Assembly: GCA_001304035.1 (NCBI GenBank)
Contig: LJUD01000049.1
Span: forward strand, 1-12,140
DNA: 12,140 bases
Direction of reading: 5' to 3'
Source: a bacterium SM23_31
GTDB taxonomy: Bacteria > SM23-31
The position numbers were made by a program, and so were the translations under genes. The notes beneath the pieces are model-generated. The model saw nothing but the letters and a program-made list of their open reading frames with translations, was not told the DNA's origin and did not search any database. Positions 5,488 through 12,140 of the stretch are shown here, one piece after another; position 1 is the first letter of the stretch, and every line of letters begins with the position of its first letter.

Positions 5488-8139
5488 TCAGGCAACTCTG
5501 AAATGCCTGTTGGTTATCGCACTACTTATTTTATATTCCTTCGCCTTTGTAATAACTTGATCACCCGGGGCTTTTAAATAAATTTTTCCTTTAGATTCAA
5601 TTTCAACATTCTGAGTGCATTGAATAGTCATTTTTCCAGATTTTGACATTTCAATTGTAGCCTTATCTTTTGCGTCGATAGTAATTCCTTTTTGGTCATC
5701 TACTTTTATTACTGTTGGTTTAGCATCCGTTCCGCTTTTAATTGAAATTTCTTTTTGGTCTGAACTTATATTTATTATTCCCTCTCTTGTTTTTGAATGT
5801 ATATCTATCGCTCCATTGAGTTTCAATAAAATTTTTGCGTACATGTTAGCATCAACTTTAACTTCTTTCTTATCCCCACCTGTAACGGTTGGCATAGTCG
5901 ATAAAAGTATACCGTCTATATTCATACTCATCCAGGTTCTCGCCTCACTATGATAAACCGGTTCGATCTTTCTATCCGGAATTACATATTTTTTAACCAG
6001 TATATTCCATGCTATTATGACACCGGTTATTAAAGTGGCATGTAATCCCCATGTCATACCTTCTCCAACTTTACCTACTTTATATTTTGATGCTAGTTCC
6101 GAAGCAACGATACTTAAAATCGCACTGACGGTAGTGGCAGCTAAAGCGCCCCACGCAATAGTCCTCATTCTCCCCTGCTGTGCTTGAGCAGGCCAATTTT
6201 GTGGGCGCCTGCCAAAGGACAAAACAAGTTGAGTCGAATCTGCATTAATAAGAGAAGAAAATCTATTTGCCGGTCCTGCCCCTCCGCTTAAACACAAACC
6301 ATCGTTGGAATTAACAATATAGTCTTTATCAGCGCTCGCAAAAATATCGGTTTCATTCTTTGTGATTTTTGTCATTTTATCATATTCGCAATTATAACCG
6401 GCAGATATCGAATGTTTACCTCCATAAAAAAATTCAAAATCAAGTCCAAGTGCTAATTTTGCGGATAATGCAGCCTTCAGTTCAGCGACTATTCCGGCGA
6501 ACATTGAAAATTTCGTTCCGCCTCCAAATTCAAACTTATTACCAAGAAAATAATCAATACCGTCCTTACTACTAAATGATCGTACACTTTTACCCAGTTC
6601 AACTCCCGATTCATGATGCGGACTGTAAAGCCTGACATGCTCATCGCCGGGAGTGGTATCAAAGATCATTTCATTTCCGTAGTTGTCGCGAAGAACGCTT
6701 TTTGTCTGGTTTTCACTTGTAACAGGGCTTATTGTTTCCGGATTCGGGACTGCGCCCGTAATAACAGGACGGTCGGGGTCTCCGTCGATAAATGACAACA
6801 ATACTTCAGCTCCTTTATGGAGCGGAAAATGCATGCCGTAATCACTGCCCGCATAAGGCTGCATCCTGCGGAGATAACATGATGCTTTGCCGTCTTTATG
6901 ACCATCGTTAATATCGAACGGAAGCCGTACCTTATACCTTCCCTGTTCATCCAGTTCGGCAAACTCGCCGCTTCCCTCAGCATCGATAACGGCATGCATT
7001 GTCCCGGATATCCGGGCTATTTTCGCATTTCGTTCGGGGCGGAACTGGACATCCGAAGGCATTGCTGTGAATGTGTTCGAATAATCGACTTTCTGCTCCA
7101 TTTCCGTCAGACCGCTGGTAACACCGGAGGTCAAATATCCCGTCTGTGAACCTTCGTGCATTATTTCCACGACCAGGTATTTCCTATTATAATTCTCGCG
7201 GAAATGGTCCTTTAGATTGAAGGTATACCCGGGCTCAATAAACGGTACGGAGCTTTCCCCAAAAAACACAATTTTCCGGCACAGAAGTTCTTCGGCGCGG
7301 ATTCTTGCCAACCGGTTACCTTCTTCCTCAGTCGCAAAATGCTCACCATATATATACGCTTTACCCCTTCCGTGTTCATCAACCTCTGCAGTGCCTATAA
7401 TTTCTAACGACGGTTTCTCATAGTTATGATCTTTCAGCAGTACCGATTGGGGAAGCATTCGCTGCCTGCTGGTAAATGACTTGATGATCTCGGTACGATG
7501 CAGCGACTCAAGCCCGGACGGAGGGGAAAATGAAATGTCTTTTTCCTGGGGCAGATCAGTATGCACAACCTTTGTATCAGTGAAAATTACCTTCTCACCA
7601 TTTTGGTTTTGCTCGAAATAATAGTAAATCCCTTCTCTCTCCAGCCAGCGGGATATAAAATTAAAATGGCTTTCTCCATACTGGCAGACATACTCCAAAG
7701 CAGTGTAGTCATTTTGCGTTTTAAATTCAAATTCCAGAAAGTCTTTTATGCCGTCTTTTAATACATGGTCAATGATATCCGGAACCGTTTCATTTAAGCA
7801 TACCTGGTTATGATGCGTGAGATTGAGCCACCAGAGTTTAGGCACGAGCAACGCACGGTAAAAATAATAGTCGTTAAATTGGTGGAGCTGCTCAAACTGC
7901 GCTACTATACCGTTATAATCAACATCGCCGCCTGCATCGCGGTGGATCGTGAACTTTGCCGGGTTTTCAAGAACCTCGGTGATATCGATTTCAGAATTCT
8001 CCGAAACCAGCAAAATGTCGAATTCATACGGTTTAGAGAGAGCCTCAAAACCCTTGAAGTTAATTACCGCGAAGGTTTCAGCGTCTAATGATTCTGCTTT
8101 TGATATAAAGGAAAATCTTTTTTCAGTTAAAAGTGGCAT
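5488..8139 (-). CDS. vgrG: T6SS spike protein VgrG (TssI) with an internal hydrophobic hairpin (883 aa)
   Basis: VgrG forms the trimeric spike on the Hcp tube. Residues 1-360 are the gp27-like base, including the typical YGESHFNFISRWLEREGIYY near 154-173. Residues 373-465 are the gp5-type OB fold with YKVRLPFD, RRMQPYAGSDYG and LSFIDGDPDRPVITG. From about 480 there is the Gly/Asp-rich beta-prism leader, and from about 735 to 865 a run of alternating beta strands. Between them, residues about 659-681 and 696-716 are two long hydrophobic segments separated by a short basic loop; this is not part of the ordinary VgrG architecture. At 883 residues it is longer than a plain VgrG (roughly 600-750), yet no C-terminal toxin domain is recognisable. 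AAGGAG at 8147-8153 sets the start. A 348-base-plus leader with hairpins precedes it, suggesting expression partly separate from clpV. Identity is secure; the role of the hydrophobic pair is unknown. Confidence 0.97.
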   Translation of the reverse strand: MPLLTEKRFSFISKAESLDAETFAVINFKGFEALSKPYEFDILLVSENSEIDITEVLENPAKFTIHRDAGGDVDYNGIVAQFEQLHQFNDYYFYRALLVPKLWWLNLTHHNQVCLNETVPDIIDHVLKDGIKDFLEFEFKTQNDYTALEYVCQYGESHFNFISRWLEREGIYYYFEQNQNGEKVIFTDTKVVHTDLPQEKDISFSPPSGLESLHRTEIIKSFTSRQRMLPQSVLLKDHNYEKPSLEIIGTAEVDEHGRGKAYIYGEHFATEEEGNRLARIRAEELLCRKIVFFGESSVPFIEPGYTFNLKDHFRENYNRKYLVVEIMHEGSQTGYLTSGVTSGLTEMEQKVDYSNTFTAMPSDVQFRPERNAKIARISGTMHAVIDAEGSGEFAELDEQGRYKVRLPFDINDGHKDGKASCYLRRMQPYAGSDYGMHFPLHKGAEVLLSFIDGDPDRPVITGAVPNPETISPVTSENQTKSVLRDNYGNEMIFDTTPGDEHVRLYSPHHESGVELGKSVRSFSSKDGIDYFLGNKFEFGGGTKFSMFAGIVAELKAALSAKLALGLDFEFFYGGKHSISAGYNCEYDKMTKITKNETDIFASADKDYIVNSNDGLCLSGGAGPANRFSSLINADSTQLVLSFGRRPQNWPAQAQQGRMRTIAWGALAATTVSAILSIVASELASKYKVGKVGEGMTWGLHATLITGVIIAWNILVKKYVIPDRKIEPVYHSEARTWMSMNIDGILLSTMPTVTGGDKKEVKVDANMYAKILLKLNGAIDIHSKTREGIINISSDQKEISIKSGTDAKPTVIKVDDQKGITIDAKDKATIEMSKSGKMTIQCTQNVEIESKGKIYLKAPGDQVITKAKEYKISSAITNRHFRVA

Positions 8140-8146
8140 TGCCTGA

Positions 8147-8153
8147 ACTCCTT
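8147..8153 (-). promoter_or_regulatory. vgrG ribosome binding site, adjacent to a terminator-like hairpin
   Basis: AAGGAGT on the minus strand lies seven bases before the vgrG ATG. It directly follows the T/A tract of the hairpin at 8158-8194, and the run of A just upstream of it could pair with the T tract. Access of ribosomes and formation of the hairpin could therefore influence each other. Confidence 0.7.
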
Positions 8154-8157
8154 TTTT

Positions 8158-8194
8158 AAAAAAACGGTTGCGGATTAAGATTTTCCGACCGTTT
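8158..8194 (-). terminator. Intrinsic-terminator-like hairpin just upstream of the vgrG ribosome site
   Basis: On the minus strand AAACGGT (8188-8194) pairs with ACCGTTT (8162-8168). An inner CGGA/TCCG pair is offset by a two-base bulge, and the second arm runs into seven T (8158-8164). This is the form of a rho-independent terminator for messages coming from clpV. It ends only about 20 bases before the vgrG start, so any vgrG message must include or read through it. That fits an attenuator better than a simple end-of-operon signal. Confidence 0.5.
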
Positions 8195-8261
8195 GCCTCA
8201 TTCTTATGTAAAATATTATCTGCCGCATCCTATGTAGATGTTTTTTCCGGCACGGTACTTT

Positions 8262-8276
8262 TCCGCCAGAGGCGGA
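8262..8276. repeat. Short perfect palindrome TCCGCC-AGA-GGCGGA
   Basis: A six-base GC-rich perfect stem with a three-base loop stands out in an otherwise AT-rich leader. It has the same architecture as the palindrome at 8460-8474. It may be one copy of a dispersed palindromic repeat of this genome; only a genome-wide count could tell. Confidence 0.5.
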
Positions 8277-8392
8277 TCATCTCCTGACTGACACGCAAAC
8301 CAATCTTGTCTGTTTGAATAATCCTGCCCTTCTATAAATTGCGAAGAGTAGAGCAATAGACATACTTATATTAGTCCGAACATATTGGTATG

Positions 8393-8400
8393 CAAATATA
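8393..8400 (-). promoter_or_regulatory. Possible Bacteroidota-type -7 box (TATATTTG) upstream of vgrG
   Basis: TATATTTG on the minus strand matches the TAnnTTTG -7 consensus used by Bacteroidota sigma factors, and it lies in an AT-rich stretch after clpV. No matching TTTG -33 element is seen at the usual 19-23 base spacing, and the host phylum is uncertain. This is a weak candidate. Confidence 0.2.
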
Positions 8401-8438
8401 AATTTTACAAAATAATATTTACTTCATGACTATATAAA

Positions 8439-8509
8439 ACGTCATAAATAAATAGACAATCCCGCTAAGCGGGACTGAATGTTATATTCATTAAGACGTT
8501 ATAAATAAA
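8439..8509. repeat. Near-identical 14-base direct repeats flanking a palindrome
   Basis: ACGTCATAAATAAA at 8439-8452 and ACGTTATAAATAAA at 8496-8509 differ at one base and are offset by 57 bases. They flank the palindrome at 8460-8474, just downstream of the clpV stop. They may be a duplicated regulatory site, a local duplication, or the footprint of a small element. Confidence 0.45.
8458..8476 (-). terminator. Hairpin after clpV (TCCCGC-TTA-GCGGGA)
   Basis: A perfect 6-bp GC-rich stem (8460-8465 with 8469-8474), extended by one G-U and one A-U pair, has a 3-base loop and starts about 47 bases after the clpV stop. On the minus strand it is followed by TTGTCTATTTATTT, which is T-rich but interrupted. 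It may be a weak terminator or a stabilising 3' hairpin for the clpV message. Confidence 0.4.
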
Positions 8510-8522
8510 ATTAAAGTGTTCA

Positions 8523-11144
8523 TTAGTTCTTAAACTTAATTGTGAATTCACCCTTTTTGTCGACACCCAGGTCAACTTGCGAGGGCATATCTCCTTTGGT
8601 CATATGGCTCAGTATATTCTGTGCGAGGCGCGGAAGGATATTTGCGTTCAGTATATATTCGATATTACGCGCGCCGGTTTCGACCTCGGTACAGCGGTTA
8701 GTGATCTGATCAACAACAGCAGGGAGATAATTCATCTTCATGCTGTTGTAATTCATAAGTGTATCCTGTACTTTTTTCAGCTTCAGTTCAACAATTCTTT
8801 TCATTGCGGATTTATCTAAATTATAAAACGGGATCACCGTCATTCTCGCTAATAGAGCCGGTTTGAAATGCGCAGACAAAATAGGCCTTATTCCGCTGAC
8901 CACCGCGTCCATTGGCGGGTGTTCGTCCCCTGAGGTCATCTCCTGGATAACATCGGATGCCAGGTTACTCGTGAGCATTACGATCGTATTTCTAAAATTA
9001 ATTTCCTTACCTTCACTATCGGTGAGCGTTCCTTTGTCAAATACCTGATAAAAGAGATTCATTACATCGAGATGAGCTTTTTCAACTTCATCAATAAGAA
9101 CCACAGAATACGGTTTCTGGCGAATAGCCTCGGTTAACAATCCTCCTTCACCATAGCCGACATATCCCGGAGGAGAACCGACCAGGCGGCTGACTGAGTG
9201 TGATTCCTGGAATTCACTCATATTAATCGTTACTTCGTTCTTATCACTTCCGAACAGCAGGTCAGCAATTGTCAAGCCGGTTTCAGTTTTACCTACACCG
9301 CTGGGACCGGCAAGGAGGAAAACGCCGAGGGGCTGATTCGGATTTTTAATTCCTGCTTTAGCAGCTTTGATAACTTCAACTATAGCATCAATGGCACAAT
9401 CCTGTCCTTTGATGCGTTCCTTTATCTTGTCTGCGAGATTAATTATCGTTTGCGCTTCTTCTTTGAGTACTTTTCCCGCCGGAATACCGGTCCAGTCTGA
9501 AACAACCTGTGCAACAGTATCAGGGTCTACTTCAATATGGATCAACGGGTCATTACCCTGAATAGCAGTTAGAACCTTGCCGGCGTCTTTAAGTTGTTTT
9601 TTCAGTTCATTTTTTTTCTTTTCGTCCTTCTCGGCGTTTGTCAACTGCCGAATCTCGATGACTTTTTCCGCCGCTTCTTTTTCTTTTAACCACCGTTCCT
9701 TTATCTTGTTGCCTTCAGCCGTTGCTGCTTTGATTAATTTATCAATTTCCTTATACCGTTCCTCATCTATTTCGACGCCGTTTGTCTTGTCGCGCTCCAT
9801 CCCTTTCTTTTCCCGCTCTAATGCCTGAACGGTTCGCTCTTTATCTTCGAGGGATGCGGGTTTCGTTGCCAGATTAATTTTGATCCGCGCGCAGCTTGTA
9901 TCGAGCAGATCAATAGCCTTATCAGGCAGAAACCGACCCGTTACGTAGCGATCGGATAGTTCGGACGCTGTAATAATCGCATCATCCCGGATGATTACTT
10001 TGTGTGATTTTTCATAATTTTCTTTGATTCCCCGGAGGATCAGTGTAGTGTCTTCGACGGTTGGTTCATCCAGCTTGACCGGCTGAAATCTCCGGGCAAG
10101 TGCCGGGTCTTTCTCAAAATATTTTTTATATTCGCTCCATGTTGTAGCAGCAACAGTACGGAGTTCTCCACGTGCAAGCGCGGGTTTAAGCAGGTTTGCC
10201 GCATCGCCTCCGCCTGCCGACCCACCGGCGCCAATTAGTGTATGTGCTTCATCAATAAACATGATGATTGGTTTTTCAGAAGCTTTAACCTCGCTGATAA
10301 CACCTTTCAAACGGTTCTCGAATTCACCTTTTATACCTGCTCCTGCCTCCAGAAGCCCCATATCCAGCTCGATGAGACTCACATTTTGCAGAATTTCGGG
10401 GATGTCTCCTTCGATTATCCGAAGCGCCAGCCCCTCTACGACGGCAGTCTTACCTACTCCCGGTTCACCGACGCAAATGGGATTATTTTTTCTCCTCCTG
10501 GCAAGGATATCGATAATCTGGCGTATTTCTTTATCACGGCCGAAAACCGGATCAATACCTCCGTCCCTGGCTTTCTTAGTAAAATCATTACAGAACCTGT
10601 TCAGAAAACTGCCTTCTCTTTCTCCCGGTTCTTTCTCACCTGCCTCAGATTCTTTTTCAGCGGTTTTAGACTCTATAGATGTTTTAATCAGATTCCAGAA
10701 CTCTTTTGCAAGCTTTTCGCGGCTGATTGTTTTTAAAAGATCGATATACCGTCCCGATCCAAAAATGTTGGGTTTGTTGAGAAATGCCTGCAAAACAGCG
10801 CCGGAACGGATCTTCTTTTCCCCCATATCGATCGAGGCGATCAACCAGGCTTCCTGGTATAATTCCAAAAGGCGCGGTGAAAATACCGGTTTACCCGAGT
10901 TTCCGGTCTTGTAATCTTCAAGAACTTCTTCCAGGTATCTCTGCAGCTTTCCAATTTCCATATTAAAGTGCTGCAAGATCAATGGAATGTCTGTACGGGT
11001 GTCTTCCAGCAATTTGGCAAGAAAATGCTCTACATTAATTTCATAATGTGTCCTTGACACGGAAAACCCTGCAGCAGCTTGCAACTGGTTAGTACAGTAG
11101 TCATTGAGACGCAGCAATAGACCTTTCATATCAACTGTAATCAT
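8523..11144 (-). CDS. clpV: T6SS sheath-disassembly ATPase ClpV (TssH), 873 aa
   Basis: ClpV is a hexameric AAA+ unfoldase that extracts TssC from contracted T6SS sheaths so that subunits can be reused. The order is an N domain (1-150), a Glu/Lys-rich linker (155-180), the first AAA+ module with Walker A GEPGVGKT (226-233) and Walker B IIMFIDEAH (293-301), and an arginine pair at 351-352. A coiled-coil middle domain follows (about 420-530), then the second module with Walker A GPSGVGKT (613-620), pore loop GSPPGYVGYGEGG (656-668) and Walker B VVLIDEVEKAH (681-691). The first pore loop reads AGIKGEFE, as in ClpV, rather than the KYRGEFE form typical of ClpB. Length and motifs are complete, so it should be active. 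AAAGGAA at 11152-11158 supports the ATG at 11144. It follows tssG by 87 bases, a usual T6SS order. A housekeeping ClpB is the alternative, but the pore loop, N domain and context argue against it. Confidence 0.97.
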   Translation of the reverse strand: MITVDMKGLLLRLNDYCTNQLQAAAGFSVSRTHYEINVEHFLAKLLEDTRTDIPLILQHFNMEIGKLQRYLEEVLEDYKTGNSGKPVFSPRLLELYQEAWLIASIDMGEKKIRSGAVLQAFLNKPNIFGSGRYIDLLKTISREKLAKEFWNLIKTSIESKTAEKESEAGEKEPGEREGSFLNRFCNDFTKKARDGGIDPVFGRDKEIRQIIDILARRRKNNPICVGEPGVGKTAVVEGLALRIIEGDIPEILQNVSLIELDMGLLEAGAGIKGEFENRLKGVISEVKASEKPIIMFIDEAHTLIGAGGSAGGGDAANLLKPALARGELRTVAATTWSEYKKYFEKDPALARRFQPVKLDEPTVEDTTLILRGIKENYEKSHKVIIRDDAIITASELSDRYVTGRFLPDKAIDLLDTSCARIKINLATKPASLEDKERTVQALEREKKGMERDKTNGVEIDEERYKEIDKLIKAATAEGNKIKERWLKEKEAAEKVIEIRQLTNAEKDEKKKNELKKQLKDAGKVLTAIQGNDPLIHIEVDPDTVAQVVSDWTGIPAGKVLKEEAQTIINLADKIKERIKGQDCAIDAIVEVIKAAKAGIKNPNQPLGVFLLAGPSGVGKTETGLTIADLLFGSDKNEVTINMSEFQESHSVSRLVGSPPGYVGYGEGGLLTEAIRQKPYSVVLIDEVEKAHLDVMNLFYQVFDKGTLTDSEGKEINFRNTIVMLTSNLASDVIQEMTSGDEHPPMDAVVSGIRPILSAHFKPALLARMTVIPFYNLDKSAMKRIVELKLKKVQDTLMNYNSMKMNYLPAVVDQITNRCTEVETGARNIEYILNANILPRLAQNILSHMTKGDMPSQVDLGVDKKGEFTIKFKN

Positions 11145-11231
11145 TTTCTTATTCCTTTATTTCATTGATTGAAGTATGTTTATACTGAAATTTACTAAAT
11201 TATCAGACTGTCAAAAACATTATCCTGTACA

Positions 11232-12140
11232 TCAGTTTCTATTATTATCGTTTCCGCCTAACGTTACCGATATAGTCACGGGAGAAAGTCTTTCAGAAAA
11301 TATCCAACTATTCCATCCCAACTGCGACCATAGGCTGCTCCCCAGCCTGACGGATTTAATTATTTTGCTGTTTAACAGGAGTTCCAAATCCCAGATAAGA
11401 GGTTGATTCAGATAAAAACGAACAAGATTATATAATTTGCCGAATGCCGGTCTATCCGGTATAAAACGGTGAAATGATTCGCTGTTGAGAGTTCTAATTT
11501 GTATCTTAAATTTCCCTAATTTATCAATAATTTTACTTCCAAGATAACTGTTATCCCCGAGCATGTTCCCCGAAAATCCGAGAAAGAATCGCTGATCCGG
11601 GGGAATTTCTGCAAGTCTTTTAACACATTGTATGACCCTGATGCGCTGTTCTTTAAGTGCATCGGCAAGCAATGACTGTAATCCTTGTGAAGACCGGGGA
11701 AATTGAGTAATTAATCCTATGTACCTTATCAAGCCGTAGGAATTCTCTACTTGTTTCTGAAGTTTCTCACTCTCCAGTCCTAATAAACAATAAAGCCTGT
11801 GGAGCACTTCCGGATCAAACTGCTCTGCGATTTTAAAAAACAGTCGGTACTTGCTCCAGACTTTGAAGAAATTTACGTATATCGGTGAATTGATAATATC
11901 AATAAAATCACGATCAATCGATTTATCTTCAGCGCGTTCGTGCAGTAAATCTTCCGTATAAAAAGTCGGCAGTGGTGAGGATGAACCGTATAAACCAAGG
12001 AATGTTACGGTGATTAAATATCGGGCAGTGCCTTTCCGCGAAGCGGTGGATTCCGTTGATATTTTTTCAATTGAATTAATATCGGATTCCGGAAAATCTA
12101 AAGAAAGCTCCGGACGAGTATGTATTTTTTTAAAAATATC
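11232..12140 (-). CDS. tssG: T6SS baseplate wedge protein TssG (5' end outside the window)
   Basis: TssG joins TssE, TssF and TssK in the baseplate wedge on which the tail tube and sheath assemble. The frame is open from the window edge to the TGA at 11232, giving 302 residues; typical TssG is about 330-360, so some tens of N-terminal residues are missing. The diagnostic block is FLGLYGSSSPLPTFYTEDLL (residues 47-66 of the visible part), followed by RDFIDIINSPIYVNFFKVWSKYR. This corresponds to the family pattern of a Gly-rich GLxGPxGxLPxxY turn, a D-FLD-F-NHR helix and W-KYR. Here the usual GP is SS and NHR is NSP, so it is a diverged member. An internal GTG at 11807 could be mistaken for the start, but the conserved block lies upstream of it. 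The C-terminus (WSQLGWNSWIF...VTISVTLGG) fits the family's beta-rich end. Confidence 0.92.
   Translation of the reverse strand, partial: DIFKKIHTRPELSLDFPESDINSIEKISTESTASRKGTARYLITVTFLGLYGSSSPLPTFYTEDLLHERAEDKSIDRDFIDIINSPIYVNFFKVWSKYRLFFKIAEQFDPEVLHRLYCLLGLESEKLQKQVENSYGLIRYIGLITQFPRSSQGLQSLLADALKEQRIRVIQCVKRLAEIPPDQRFFLGFSGNMLGDNSYLGSKIIDKLGKFKIQIRTLNSESFHRFIPDRPAFGKLYNLVRFYLNQPLIWDLELLLNSKIIKSVRLGSSLWSQLGWNSWIFSERLSPVTISVTLGGNDNNRN

Larger units (their letters stand above)
8195..8459 (-). other. Gene-free vgrG leader with small palindromes
   Basis: No convincing gene lies between clpV and vgrG. The longest minus-strand frame seen by eye is a 28-codon ATG frame without a ribosome site. 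The stretch contains an interrupted hairpin at 8221-8252 (TGCCG/CGGCA enclosing CATC/GATG, with a T6-containing bulge) and a perfect 6-bp stem with a 3-base loop at 8262-8276 (TCCGCC AGA GGCGGA). The remainder is AT-rich. Compact GC palindromes of this kind are common between genes in several AT-rich phyla. Confidence 0.55.

Noticed and set aside
8276..8370. Minus-strand 28-codon ATG frame in the vgrG leader
   Set aside because: No ribosome site, very short, and its end overlaps the palindrome at 8262-8276; nothing supports translation.
10261..10914. Plus-strand 217-codon frame opposite clpV
   Set aside because: It lies entirely within clpV, antisense to the conserved AAA+ module; its composition is typical of a shadow frame and it resembles no known family.
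8523..11144. Housekeeping ClpB chaperone
   Set aside because: Position after tssG and before vgrG, the AGIKGEFE first pore loop and the divergent N domain point to ClpV.
11232..11807. TssG starting at the internal GTG at 11807 (191 residues)
   Set aside because: The frame stays open to the window edge, and the diagnostic TssG block lies upstream of this GTG, so it is only an internal valine.

Overview
This window is part of a type VI secretion system (T6SS) locus. Every gene lies on the minus strand, so transcription runs from base 12140 down to base 1. In that order the genes are: tssG (5' end missing), tssH/clpV, vgrG/tssI, a DUF2169 protein with an unusual C-terminal extension, two tandem pentapeptide-repeat proteins of 340 and 787 residues, and the first 74 codons of a small protein that looks like a DUF3540 family member. 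No rRNA, tRNA, CRISPR array, transposase or integrase was seen.

The organism is a Gram-negative-type (diderm) bacterium with AT-leaning DNA. ClpV together with a canonical TssG indicates a TssG/ClpV-type contractile system. Shine-Dalgarno sequences are clear before vgrG, clpV and the last small gene, and weak before the DUF2169 and pentapeptide genes. The only long gene-free stretch (8140-8522) carries short GC-rich palindromes with 3-base loops and an AT-rich TAnnTTTG-like box. This hints at the Bacteroidota/Chlorobi/Ignavibacteria side of diversity, but a deltaproteobacterium-like host is equally possible. The assignment is weak.

Region by region: 12140-8523 is core apparatus, with the baseplate wedge protein TssG and the sheath-recycling AAA+ ATPase ClpV. 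8522-8140 is a 383-base leader with several predicted hairpins; one of them looks like an intrinsic terminator and sits directly against the vgrG ribosome binding site. 8139-1 is a spike and cargo module: VgrG, the DUF2169 adaptor-like protein, two pentapeptide-repeat beta-helix proteins and the DUF3540-like protein. No recognisable toxin domain is present in the window. If there is an effector or a PAAR-type tip, it should lie beyond base 1 or be one of the unassigned parts described here.

Working model (inference): TssG and ClpV serve the shared machine. VgrG is the spike. DUF2169 proteins are a known class of T6SS loading adaptor, so the DUF2169 protein probably links VgrG to cargo. The pentapeptide rods and the DUF3540-like protein are probably co-assembled or loaded parts of the tip. 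The most unusual points are a strongly hydrophobic helical hairpin buried in the VgrG C-terminal beta region, a three-copy repeat with an exact 53-residue period at the end of the DUF2169 protein, and a pentapeptide protein with 116 pentapeptides in one unbroken register.
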